This document shows positions 36,697-48,420 of a stretch of DNA of 64,000 nt, one piece after another; position 1 is the stretch's first letter, and every line of letters starts with the position of its first letter. Under the pieces are notes generated by a model. The model saw nothing but the letters and a program-made list of their open reading frames with translations, was not told the DNA's origin and made no database searches. Made by a program: the position numbers and the translations under genes. Source of the DNA: Panax quinquefolius (taxonomy: Eukaryota; Streptophyta; Magnoliopsida; Apiales; Araliaceae); contig CM035169.1 in assembly GCA_020205615.1 (NCBI GenBank), positions 19,053,546 through 19,117,545 on the forward strand, in the 5' to 3' direction.

Positions 36697-39440
36697 TGTA
36701 AGACCAGAAATTTTTTAAATAAAAGGAATTTCCTTTATTTATTATTTTGAAATAGTAAGGGTTGATTTGATTAATGTGGATAGTTATGGGTAAAATACGC
36801 AAATATTTGAATAAGCAAGTGGTTATAAAATATTCATTATTGTCGGGGAATATTCGTTTGGTCGTGGAATATTAAATCTTTGTCGAGAGAATATTAAATG
36901 CTGACAGTAGCAGATCTTTTGTGGGCCCCATATAACGAAAGCGATTGGATGAAGAAAGCGACAAATATAAGTTGTTTATAAATAACGGCGTAGTTATTAC
37001 AAGATTATCTTTGTTGGAATACCAATTGGTTAAAACACACCTTGTCTGGCGTTGTTGAGCGATTACCTGCAGTATTGCACCAATTATTGATTCTTACGTA
37101 AGAAGGCCTTTACTACTCAATAATTATTACGATAATTCTTATTCGATATTTTATTTTATTGATTTAATAATTCTTTGCATTGATATTTTATATTCTTGTT
37201 GTTTGATAAATTGTCATTACACAATATTTTCCATTATCGAAGAAATAATTCATATTATCTGAATAATATTATTAGAAAACATTATTGGCAATGTCTAGAA
37301 AGTTACATCTAAGGAGAGGTTTGGTCACCTAATTGCGGCGAGTAAGAGAGAAATCTTTATTCGAAGCCCCCCTCTTTCTGGAACTAGCACAGTTACCCGA
37401 TCTTGTGATTCTGTAATATTATTTATGAATAATTAATTATTGATTTATATGATGAGGAAAATATTGATTTTATATGGATATAGATGGAGAAAATTTTAAA
37501 ATGACAATTGTTGAAAATTAATATTTTATCTTTTTACGATAAAATAATTCATTTAAATATATTATTTTAATAATATATTAACGGTGATATTTTATAATGA
37601 ATGTGGGATATATGAGTATATGAGGAGGAAGAGTATTTTTGTGGCATTAAATGTTTAACACATATTTTGTGTGTTGGTGGACCACAATTATTAATAGAAA
37701 TTTGATTATAGCTTTGTAAAATCGCTTGTTTGTGGATTTTGGTCAATTTCGATTGGAATTTGGAAAAACTTTCTTACGTAAAGTTGTAGAGAATTGAATT
37801 TCCTATAAAAAATAGCGAGATTGAATTTTTACGATAAAAGAGCTATTTATTATGAATTATTGAAGTTAGAAGTTCGAAATAATTGATTTTGGAAGTTTAA
37901 AATATTTTAATTACAAAAACGTTTTTCCATTTTGAAACTCATTTAACATGTGTTAGGGTGGCTAAGTTCAGATTCTTGGATGCGTAGGAAGTTGTAGAAA
38001 AAATTATAATATTAATTTATTAAATTTTCTACTTTGGTGTTCTAATCAATTTCTATAAATAGGGTCTTAGGTTAGAATTGAAAATCACACCGAAGCTGAA
38101 GTTTTCTCTCTATATTATCGAGCGTATTCTTGTGAGTATTTTGAGTATACTTTGAGTATTGCTATATCGGTCTGCAAGTTCAAGTCATAGCTTTATATCA
38201 GGTGTTTTATTTAAATCTTGTCTTTTCGAGGTAAGGGATGTTATTTTCTTCTCGAATGATATTATTTCTTCAATATCATTATCTTTGAAATATTGGTTGG
38301 AACTTTTTATCAAATTTTGAACTTTTTCATGTCGGGAGTTCTTATTCATGAGTTCTTATTCACGATTCTTATTCATGAGTTACTATTCACGAGTCTTATT
38401 AAGTAAGCGTGAAGATGTTTTTTGTGGAATTTCTATCTTTTGGTGTAGATTCTTATTCACGATAATCAAGACTTTATTCACGTGATATCTGACACTTTAT
38501 TCACGAATACGAAGATTATTCATAGAAAAATAAAAATTTTTCTTTTCGTCTAAAATATCTATTACGGATCTTGGCTTTGATTGTATCCATGTTTTGATCA
38601 TTCTTGAATTTTACACCCTATGATTATTTTTGAGGTATTTTTGGGCGTGGATAAAACAAAGTACGAATCCTTAATCCTTAATCCTTGTCATTTTGTTTCT
38701 TTGGATTCGTTTTTTAAAAATATTTTTCATCATCTTCAGTCTTAAATGATGATATTATTGAATATCTTTGGCTGTAGTGCATGAAGATGAATGATTTGAA
38801 GAATATCTTTTTAGTAGCAGAGATGAGCAGTGTTTAGATGAACATGACTAAATGATGAATATCTTTGGCTGTAGTGCAAAGATGAATATTTGATTCAAAT
38901 GTATATTGATTGATGTTACTGAGGATAAAATATCGACGATGAACTTTTAAATTCATATATAGAAGATAGTAGTTTGCATTCTCTACTTAACTCTTCTAAT
39001 GAATTATTATTTCCGCTGCGAATATTGATTTAAAATTTGTTGTCTATTGTATTCTATTAGATTTTTCCCTGTTGAAGACTAACGATAATTTGTTGTATAT
39101 TATCTTAGTCATAATATTCTTTACTGGACTAGTTGAGCTCACCCTTTTCCTTGTTGTTCTATTTTTCTTCTCAGGAGGCGATAATGTAACGAGTACTAGT
39201 CGGGGTATGGAATGAAGGTTCTAGAGAGAGTTGTTTAGTAGTCCTCACCATTTTTATAAAATAATGTATCAATAATTATGATGGGGATTTATTTGCGTGT
39301 GGATATTATGCAGATGGCAATATACGTATTTAAACTCACGTTTATATGTTGTAATAATAAAGTTGTAGTTATTTACGTACCATGTATTTGGCGACTCGAG
39401 AATGGGTTGGATGGAATGGACCTATTTTGGGGCGCCATGA
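36697..39440 (+). repeat. 3' LTR of the deleted chromovirus
   Basis: It starts directly after the polypurine tract AAGGAGGGAGGT (36685-36696) and is very close to 30886-33626. The right end is GGGGCGCCATGA, a slightly altered form of the usual GGCGTCACA terminus. Confidence 0.9.
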
Positions 39441-39616
39441 GAATTCCCCATCTCCTCTTGCTTCCTCTGCATTTCAAACATCATGGCCATCATCATTCCT
39501 TGCCCTTCTCGTGCTTCCTTCAATGCCTTGAGCATCTCCAGTTGCACATCATTCGTCGGGTCTCCACCTGCATCCTCGCCTTGCCTTCTTGCGTTGGTTT
39601 GTTGTTGATTGGCCAT
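39441..39616 (-). pseudogene. N-terminal gag fragment of the TR-GAG-like element
   Basis: The minus-strand frame starts with ATG at 39616 (MANQQQTNARRQGEDAGG) and has a helical, Met/Glu/Lys-rich stretch ending at EEMGNS, where the inserted chromovirus interrupts it. The coding sequence resumes leftwards at 30885. Its position, about 220 bp after the LTR, is right for a gag start. Confidence 0.6.
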
Positions 39617-39810
39617 ATGTGGTGACGTCGAACTTCCTTCTCAAGCGTCTTCGATAAGTGGTTGGTCAAAATCTAGGTTTTCGCCTTGGAAAGCTTGAGT
39701 GGCTTGCCTTGGAGGCTGGATCCGGTGAGGTAATCTTTGTTTGTTGGTGAAGCGGCTCTTCTGTAGTTCTCCACTTGAGTTGTGGGCATACCCTTCACGA
39801 ATTCTACACC

Positions 39811-39828
39811 TCCCCCAGCAGAGTCGCT
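39811..39828 (-). other. Primer-binding site of the TR-GAG-like element
   Basis: Minus strand reads GCGACTCTGCTGGGGGA eight bases after the LTR end. This resembles the GCGACTCCGCTGGGGA-type site common in Tat/Ogre-lineage plant elements and differs from the initiator-Met site of the inserted chromoviruses. The matching tRNA was not checked. Confidence 0.6.
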
Positions 39829-39835
39829 AAATAAA

Positions 39836-40481
39836 TGTGGGCAAGGAAATCGTACCTTCTTTGGGGTTAGGGTTTCGTGTTGGTGAGGAGGAGAGAAATC
39901 CACGAAAAAGTCTGAAATTGATTGATTGATTGAAGAGGGAGAGCGACGGTGGGCGATTACTCCAACGACGTGGGCGAGAACCCCTAGAATCCGGAACCGT
40001 GTTAGGTAACAGGATTCCAAGAGCCTTGAGTCCTTCAAGTTGAGAGAATGTCAATCCCCTTTGGTGCTTTTAGGTGGAATCTCAAGCCTTTAAGTCACCA
40101 AAAGGTCCCTTGATCTTCCAAGAGTCCAAGTCTTGATCTCAGAGAAGTCCCTTCCCGATGGAGTGGAAGAGATATTTATAGGGTTTTTGAGAGTGGTCAT
40201 GTGATAGGCACATGTCCTCGAAGAAATTCCAAATTTACCCTTAGTCGTCAAAGTAATGCCCAGATCGTCTCCGCCTTCTAGCCACCAATCCAATCCCTCA
40301 ATCAATTCCCAAAATGAGTCACCTCCACGTGCTTCTGCCTCGGGACACGTGAAAGATTCTCTCAGATCTTGCTTCTTTATTTTCGACTCTTCCGTCTTTC
40401 CATTTAATCATAATACGAACCTTAATTTGTGCATTTAATTCAATTAGGTCAATTAAACCCTAATTTGCACTTGGGCCCACA
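39836..40481 (-). repeat. 5' LTR of the TR-GAG-like element
   Basis: 646 bp, nearly identical to 4373-5027. The same TATA-like box (minus strand CCCTATAAATATC) is at about 40171-40183. The telomere-type motif is present in shorter form (GGGGTTAGGGTTT near 39859-39871). Confidence 0.85.
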
Positions 40482-40486
40482 CTATT

Positions 40487-41255
40487 CAATTATATTTGCG
40501 GAAGATATAAACATAAATTGTTTATACAATAACTTATACATAATCCCCAAGGTCGAGTAACCTTAACTTAATACACATTTCATAATTTTTCTAACACATA
40601 ACATTATTAACATATAATACTATTACATTTCTAGCTGCACACGTAAACTAAAGTTGGAACTTTCTTTAATCTTTTTTCACATGTCCAAACAGCGTTAAGT
40701 CTTAATCTGCAATGTTTATCATGATATAAAGGGTGAGCATAAAATTGCCCAGCAAGTTTAAGTTCAATAGTATAACGATATATCATGATTGAAATGATTT
40801 GAATAATTGGCTGGCTATAATTCAACAATATAATTGTGAACTAGCAGGAATAAAATTTTAACTGAACAAGTATTTTACATGAACAATTATATCCGAACCG
40901 AAGGGTAATGAAGGTGATCAGCCTTTCATACCTGACTTATACATCCAATATGTACAGAGTACAATTATACATGGCAATTAGCAATGATTAACCATAAGCA
41001 TATCCAAATGAAACAACTCTTAGTAGAGTTAAGTAAAAATAAACTTTGCCTGAACCGTTTATTACCGCTACGCAATTTATATCACCTTATCCGAAGACCT
41101 AATATTAGTAATATAGATCCCCAATATTATAATAATATCATCACAATATAATACTATTATATATATAGACATACATAGAATAACCTAAACACATAACACA
41201 TAACCCTATCAGTCTATAACACACATAAGACTCAGCATCAAGTCAAACTATTTCA
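40487..41255 (-). mobile_element. Continuation of the old LTR remnant
   Basis: After the 5-mer CTATT the sequence continues with CAATTATATTTGCGGAAGATATAAAC, the usual continuation of plant LTRs that begin TGTGACnnCCCGAATCCGG, here at 4310-4372. It is AT-rich, with no coding frame. The right boundary is uncertain; it lies somewhere before the hAT-like element at 41263. Confidence 0.45.
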
Positions 41256-41262
41256 GTCTGAT

Positions 41263-42590
41263 GGCGGAGCCACCCTTGGGCTGGGGTGGTCTCCAGCCCG
41301 GGTGAAAATTTTTTAGTTATAGTATTAGTACTTATAAGTTATATACTTTCAATAGCCCAACGGTCCAACCCAACATTGAATACTAAATATATATTGATTA
41401 GTTTGTTGACAGAGTACATGTAAAGGCATTTATAGGATGCCCTAATTCCTAAATGAATGAAGAAAAAGAGAGCTGCATCAAAAAAAGGAGTCAGGGAGAA
41501 GATATCATATGAAGATAGCAAGTAAAGGCAGATACTTTTGGAAGCTATCTATCTAGTTAAAAAGATAGCCTTGGGGCTTATAATTTGGAAATGTTATGTA
41601 TTTGTAGGTGGGTTTTTTGGTGGTTCATTTCATCTTCATTTTCTTGTAATTCCCAATTTCCCATATTCAAATTGGGTTTGGCATTTCTGGGCTATTTTTT
41701 AATTTATTTTTTTTAATTTTTTTATAGTATTAGTTGATAAGAGGGTTTATCTAAATTGGTTTTTTTTTTTCTGTTTTGTTGATTAACTAATTATGTCCCG
41801 TGACTCCGGCACTATATGGATGGTGAGATTTATTCTAAATTTTGGACGACCCAGATGATTTATTAGGGTGAGCGGAAAATTCAAAATCAGTTCTATTTTG
41901 TTAAATAGAAGATAGTTGTGGCTTTTTCTTTGCTCTGTGACTTTGGCGGCTAAGTTGAGAGGGACTCTGTGAAATTTCTGTATGAGGTCAGTATGTATTG
42001 TTTTAATAATAAATATTAGTTGTATACTAGTTTATGGGTATTTTATTTCTTTTAGCATTTGATGAGCATCATTTTTTTATTCAATTTGTTCTTTATTTTT
42101 TGAATGTTAAGGATATCATTGTTTTTTATTTAGAACAGAACACTCTTGAGTTTTGAAATTCAGAATTTATTTTATTTTCTTATTCAATTAATTGGTACAT
42201 TGAAATAAATATTTTACTTATTTATGTGTGCATTATTTAATTATGTTTTGTGTTCCAATTTCAAGCATGTTAGGCTAGAATATTTTATAGGGTTAAAGAT
42301 GAGTATAATTGATTGATTCTATTGCACGTATTCATGCCAATTGATTCTACCAATTTAGTGTTTGACTTTAGAGAATTTCAATTTGAACTTTGAAGGTAAT
42401 TTCTGAATTTTTAGGTTTTGGAAATTTTCAATTTGAACAAGTCATAATGGAAAGTCAAGGAGCAAGAGAGAAAAAACTTTGTTTTTTTTTTTTAAATCAA
42501 GAGAAAGTGCATCAACTAGTGAAGGACATTTTCCATCCATCTAATGTTGGTACTTGATAGCCCGGTACAAAATAAATTCTTGGCTCCGCC
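41263..42590. mobile_element. Non-autonomous DNA transposon, hAT-like termini (1.33 kb)
   Basis: GGCGGAGCCA at 41263-41272 is an exact inverted match to TGGCTCCGCC at 42581-42590. The longer context (GGCGGAGCCACCC / TTGGCTCCGCCC) is the well-known 'ggcggagcc' terminus of plant hAT-type elements. The interior has no transposase frame. A clear 8-bp duplication was not found, so the family is tentative. Confidence 0.6.
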
Positions 42591-45286
42591 CTTGTATAAT
42601 GAGGTTATTCACTTTTTTTTTATGAAATGAAGAATCAGTTTTTCTTCATAGAAAAATAAAATTTAACAAAAGTATCAATCACTCCATCCGTTCCTTAATT
42701 TAAATTATTTTAAAAAAATATTTTTTACTCTTAATATGTCATTTAAGAATTTCATATAAGCATTAATGGTTTAGTTTTTAATATTACCCAAGCATGAAAT
42801 ATATCTTTTTTTTCATTATTTTTGCTTAATAAATAACATTATTTTTCCAATACAAAGATAATATATATAGACAATTGATATTATATTTAATGTTATATAA
42901 GTATTTACTTAATTAATATTTATACACAACTCTAAAAAAACTTATATCAAGCGAGGGAGGGAGAGAGTATATTATTTAATTAATAATTAATTATATTATT
43001 TCCTTAATTAATCAGCTAGCTAGCGAGTACTATAATTGAACTTAGAAACCGACATATCGTGTGGCTTTCGAGTTGCCATGCCCTATGCGGATGAAGCTTC
43101 ATAGTTGATAACTATATACACAAGCTGGCCCATCTTCAATCATCATCATTAATTAACAAAGGAAGCACATACATATATACTTACTACTTTTTAATATACG
43201 ACTTAAAAAGAATACATTAAAAGCTTGCAATTATTATGCATGAGAGGCAAGCTAAAAGAGCAGCAATGATCAACTAATAAGCAAAAACAAAACAGGGGTC
43301 CAAAAAGTGGAAAAGCTGCCGGCAATTATACTTTTACTTTAGGAGGAAGGAGTTTAGAAAGGCCATCCCGTGGATTTAGTGAAGACTAAACTAGCTAGCA
43401 AAAGATTCCTTCATGTCCCACAATAAATTAATTGTCTCGTTTGATTTGGTTATTGCATGTAAATTGAAAAATTATGAAGCTTTTTAGATGAGAAATTTAG
43501 TGCTTTAATTAATATATTCTCATACATTAAATTAGTGCTTTAATACTACGAGTGGAGAAAAAAAAATTCACAATTTTTTAAGGCAGTCAAATAATTAGAT
43601 CTATTCTTGGGATTTGGGATTTGGGTTTTGGGTTTTGAAGATAAAAATTTAATAGGAATAATATATTTTTTTGTTACTGTACTAGGGTCCGATTTTCATT
43701 GTGGTTATTAAAATTTTTTTTTGTTATAATTGTATTCTCACAAATTACAAAATGGTCATTACTTAAGATTTCCGTCCGAAAAAACGGAAGGAATCTTGTT
43801 TGATCTGAAGTTGATCGAGACTTTTTTGCTTACGTCTAAAGCAAGTTAGTTGGACTTTTTTTTTCTTACGTGGATCAGACTTCTCTTCTTTGTTATCTTT
43901 AAACAAAGTGGAGTAGTAAAATTTATTATCTTTAAATAATAATAATAATAATAATAATTTTTAAATAATAATATTTTCAAAATAATAATAATAACAATAA
44001 TAATAATTTTAAAAATTTAAAAAAGATTATATAAATTATAAAAATATTTTTATAGTTTGATGTGTATTTAAAAATTATATTTTATTATTTTATTAGTTTA
44101 AATTATTTGAGCAAGGGTAAATTTGATAAATAATTTTTATTCTCCATTAAAATAAAAAAAACAAATTTCATACAAATATGTAGAGAACAAACCCTCAAAT
44201 ACAATTAATTTTATAAAATTAATTTTTATTTTTATTATTATTATTTATACTATTATTATTATTAAAAAAATTATTATTATTTTGAAATTATTATTATACA
44301 ATACTATTAATTTTACTCTGAAATTTTACATATTATTAAAATTATTATTATTAATAGTATTTTATGCATCGAGGACGCCGGTATAAGTTTGGCGTGTGGG
44401 CAAGAGGACCAGAAGAAAGGAAAATAAAAGAAAAAAGGAAAAATAAGAACAGAAAACTCCTCCTCCTCCTCTAGCAGCCCACATACATACCGTATATATA
44501 CTAGTTTATTTGTAATAAATTAGTATTTTATTATTATTAATGGTATTTTATTATTTAAAAAAGAAAAAATCCTCTTTCTTTTTTTGATTCTGATGAATCT
44601 GATAATAATATTAAAATACTATTAATAATAATAAAATATGATAATGTATGTGTAATGCGAGTAATGATTCACTATTTTGCTAAGCAATACTATATGATAA
44701 TGTATTGTCCACGGTAAATTAATACATACAGAAAATTATTTAGTTAACTTGTTTACTTTGTTCATGCTTTTAATCAAGGACAAAACATTTTATATATCAC
44801 TTAACTCGACGAAAGAGTAATATTCAGATTGTGTTAAAAAAATATTAATATTTTTTATTTTAAACAAGTGGAACAAAATTTACATTTAATTATAATATGA
44901 AATAAGTTGAATAATTGCTCAAATGTGTTTATTTTTGTGTATTTTTTTTTTAGAAACTTTTATGTTTTCGAGTTTCAATCTGGAATTGGATGATGAATTA
45001 CCTCCACTCTTATATTTTTGTATTTCAATTCATTTTCCAATGAGAATTATTCCCTATTCTTATTTCAAAATTTTGTCCAAAAAATATTTATAAAAACAAA
45101 TTACTGAAAAATAAGTCCGTTATTTTAACGTTTTCTATAAATATGTCGAACAACTTGAAATAAATACTCCATCTGTCTTCAAAAAAAAATAACTCGAGGA
45201 TAATTTTCTAACAAATTAAGACAGTCCAATAAGAGAAAGATAGTAGTATAAATTTACTTTTTATTAAATCAAATATCAATCGTTTA

Positions 45287-45322
<36 letters not shown>

Positions 45323-46217
45323 GAAAATGATCATTAAAATAGGTAGATTACAGTGTTGAGAAAGGTGATGATAGTTGTTACGTATCTACTCCTCTCTTCC
45401 CATCCCATCCCATCCCTCAACTTTTTCATTCTATCAATTGGTCAAGTCACCCCAAAAGTTGAACTCCAATGCAACTGGACTTATTTATAATTAAGGCTCA
45501 TCTAAAATACTTATGTCATAATATATCCCTTTGAAATGAAATGAAAAGTCACTATTTTTTTTATGCATTTTCTCGGTTTTATACTAATTTTTTTAAAAAA
45601 TTATTTTAATTTATTTATCGTTTTATAATTTTTTCAGAGAATAAATTATTTATTTTTTATATTATCCCTAACTTCTCTTATATTTCCAATAAATTTTCTC
45701 TTTGCGTTAATAGTTCTACAACTTTTCATAAAGGAGTAGTGATGAAATTTTATATAAATTTTAATTCTTAAATAATAGTATTAAATAATTTTCTTAATTT
45801 ATGTGCATAAAATTAAAAAGAATTATTATATAACCGAGATAGTATTTCTTATCATTATTGTCTCTCTCTCTTATAATTTTAATATTACGTCCCAATATAT
45901 TTTAAATTTGAATTATAAAATAGAGATTCTTCAATTTATTTAAAATAAAAAATACCTTAATTCTTTTTAGAGATGCATGTTTTAACCCTCGTACGTAAAA
46001 TCAATCCCTCATTCGTAATTTCAGCGTAACGCATGAGTCACAGTTCATAAGTACACACGCTACTGTTCCCACGATACAACCTGTCATCCACAAGTTTACA
46101 GGTTGGCAACTGTCCCTACGGCTCCAGAAAAACAAACAAACAAACCAAATGAAAAGACAAAACTTAATGTTACAACTTTAACTTTGTTACTAATCTCAAA
46201 TGATATGATATGACACT
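42591..46217. other. AT-rich non-coding DNA
   Basis: It contains A/T runs, (TAA)n-like repeats (43937-44010 and 44230-44300), and a short (CT)n(AT)n tract at 45291-45322. A GC-richer island at about 44370-44480 and one at 46010-46130 with a small hairpin (ACCTGT..ACAGGT) show no recognisable gene. A weak Stowaway-like element may lie at 42682-42963. Confidence 0.6.
42682..42963. mobile_element. Possible Stowaway-like MITE
   Basis: The left end CTCCATCCGTTCC and right end GCGAGGGAGGGAG resemble the CTCCCTCCGTCCC termini of plant mariner-type Stowaway elements in inverted orientation. The AT-rich interior of about 280 bp fits. The match is imperfect and the TA duplication is not decisive. Confidence 0.35.
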
Positions 46218-48420
46218 TGTGAAATCCCAGATATAATAAATAAAAAATTAATTTTTTTAAAATAATTATTTTTATATTATGATATGAATTTGAGATAATA
46301 TTATAGTTATGGAGTAATATTTATAAATTTTACAAAATATGCAAAGTTGTTATATTATATTCGATTAATTAGGGAATATTCGTTTTAAGCGAAATATTAA
46401 ATAACAATGGACAATTATTGGTGGGCCACAATTGCGGAATTATTATCGGATTGAGAAAGCGATAAAAAATATTTTATTAAAAATAACGGCGGAAGTTTTT
46501 ACCGGTTGATCTTTGTTGAACTACTCGGTAGTAAAAGTACTGATGTCTGGCGTTGTTGCGTCAGACAAGTAGACACGCGGTATTGATTATTGATATTTAT
46601 GTGAGAAGTCACCGGTTTTGTTCAATTATTACTACTGATAGTTCTTTGCGTAGTATCTCTGCATTATTTGATTCAATTATTGTTGATTTAGAAGTTTTGT
46701 TTTATTAGTATTATTAACGTAATAAAATAGAAACGTTTTTTATATAAAGCGTAGAATCATTATTAAAGTTATTCTATAAATAGAATATATTATATTCAAT
46801 TATCATAGTATTTTGCATAGTAAAATCTTTTATATAAAATGAGAATACTTTATTAAAGTTATTCTATAAATAGAATATATTATATTTTATTATGCATACA
46901 TAGTCTTGCGTAGTATTTGTATAGTAAAAATCTTTTTATATAAATAGAATATAATATATTTTATTTAAAAGATTTTTCTTTAAATATGGATCGTCAGATT
47001 AAAGTAAATCAATCTGATAGTTCATGAATTAGTTCTTATGCATTCCATTTTCCTATAAATGAAGTTTCATTCCTTCATTATTTTCTTACTAATTCCTTTG
47101 AACTACAGGGAGAAACTATAGAGAGACTATAGAGAGAAGAAAACAAATATCCTTGATATTTGTGCTTCATCCAAGTATCTTTCCATGGAAATATTCTTAC
47201 GAGCATTCTTGAATTTTACTCTACAAAACGATGATCGTGTTGACAATTTGGACGTTATTGGTTCGTAGATAAATTAATTCTTGAACTTGTTTTATTGAAT
47301 TCTTATATCATTGTCATCATCCTCATGTTTATATTATGTTGAAAGTCATATGTGGCTCGTAGTGCATAGATGGACTTGGTATGATTATGAATGAGGATTA
47401 TCGCGGTGTAATCGTAATAGTAATTTTATAAATGATGTGAAAATTAAAAGTCCTCGTTGGCCCGTAGTAGTCGTTGATGGATGAGTTTTTTGGTATGATT
47501 ATGGTATGGATTCTCTTGGCAAAGGGAGCAAAGATGAATTATTTTATGGCGTGATCAGACCAGGTTGATGAAAAACACGATTATCTTTGGCCCGTAGTGC
47601 GTGGATAATTCGTGGTCGTGATCTTAAAGAATATTCTTGGCCTGTAGGGCAGGGATGATTTAATGATGTGGATTATTTATTGAGCCGAGTCTCAGCGATA
47701 AAAGTGATGAAAAACTTTTAAAATCATAAAAGATAGTAGATTTCATTCTCTACTAAACTCTTTTAATGGATTGCTTGTTCCGCTGCAGTTAAACTTGATA
47801 TTTATTATATTTTATCGGTTTAACATTGTTGAAGGCTAACGATAAATTATTTTGCATTATCTTAGTCATAATATTTCTTACTGGGCTAGTTGTGACAACC
47901 CCAAAATAGGTATACAACACCCATTCTGAGTCGCCAAATACATAGTACAGAAACAACTACAACTTCATTAATACAATTATCGCAAATAAAAAATGACAAC
48001 ACATAAAAGCGTGAGTTTAAATACAAATATTGTCTTCAGTATAATATTCACACTCAAATAAGTCCTCATTACAATTATTGATACACTATTTTACAAAATA
48101 GTGAGGACTACTAAAACAATTTATCTTGAACCATTACTCCACTTTTATCTAGTTCCATTATATTCTCGTCTCTCGAGAAAAAAATGGAACAAAAAGGAAA
48201 ATGGTGAAAGCTCAACTAGCCCGATAAAGAATATTATGATTAAGATAATATACTGATAAATTATCCTTAGTCTTCAACAGGGAAAAATCGATAGAATCTG
48301 ATAGGCAACAAGTTTTAGATCAACAATGCGCGGCCGAAAACAATAATTCATTAGAAGAGTTAAGTAGAGAATGATATCTACTATCATCTATGAATTTAAA
48401 AGTCCACCATCGATATTTTA

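Larger units (their letters stand above)
30886..39440 (+). mobile_element. Internally deleted chromovirus, plus strand
   Basis: LTRs at 30886-33626 and 36697-39440 enclose only 3.07 kb of internal DNA, against 4.74 kb in the element at 6525-16808. Flanking 5-mers are GAAAT (30881-30885) and GAATT (39441-39445), a 4/5 match. Gag, parts of protease, the N-terminal edge of reverse transcriptase, a palm/RNase H connection fragment and the integrase C-terminus with chromodomain remain. The catalytic RT box, RNase H and integrase core are missing. Confidence 0.88.
4373..40481 (-). mobile_element. Host LTR retrotransposon, TR-GAG-like, split by later insertions
   Basis: Near-identical LTRs in the same orientation lie at 4373-5027 and 39836-40481; both start TGTGGGCA and end GGGCCCACA. 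On the minus strand a polypurine tract abuts the left LTR and a primer-binding site plus gag start abut the right LTR, so the two look like the ends of one element. Flanking 5-mers are TTATT (4368-4372) and CTATT (40482-40486), a 4/5 match. Removing the four chromovirus insertions (6525-16808, 17930-23527, 26455-29211, 30886-39440) leaves about 8.9 kb. I see gag pieces but no protease, reverse transcriptase, RNase H or integrase in that remainder. This fits non-autonomous terminal-repeat retrotransposons with GAG. An alternative is an autonomous Tat/Ogre-like element whose pol was deleted. Confidence 0.7.

Noticed and set aside
39278..39625. 115-codon plus-strand frame
   Set aside because: It spans the junction between the chromovirus LTR and the antisense of the gag start, so it is a chance fusion.
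45167..45847. Possible second Stowaway-like MITE (TACTCCATCTGTC ... ACCGAGATAGTA)
   Set aside because: The ends match each other poorly and the interior is long for this class; not enough support.
46060..46115. Small hairpin (ACCTGT..ACAGGT) considered as an RNA gene
   Set aside because: The stem is short and there is no tRNA, snoRNA or miRNA-like context.
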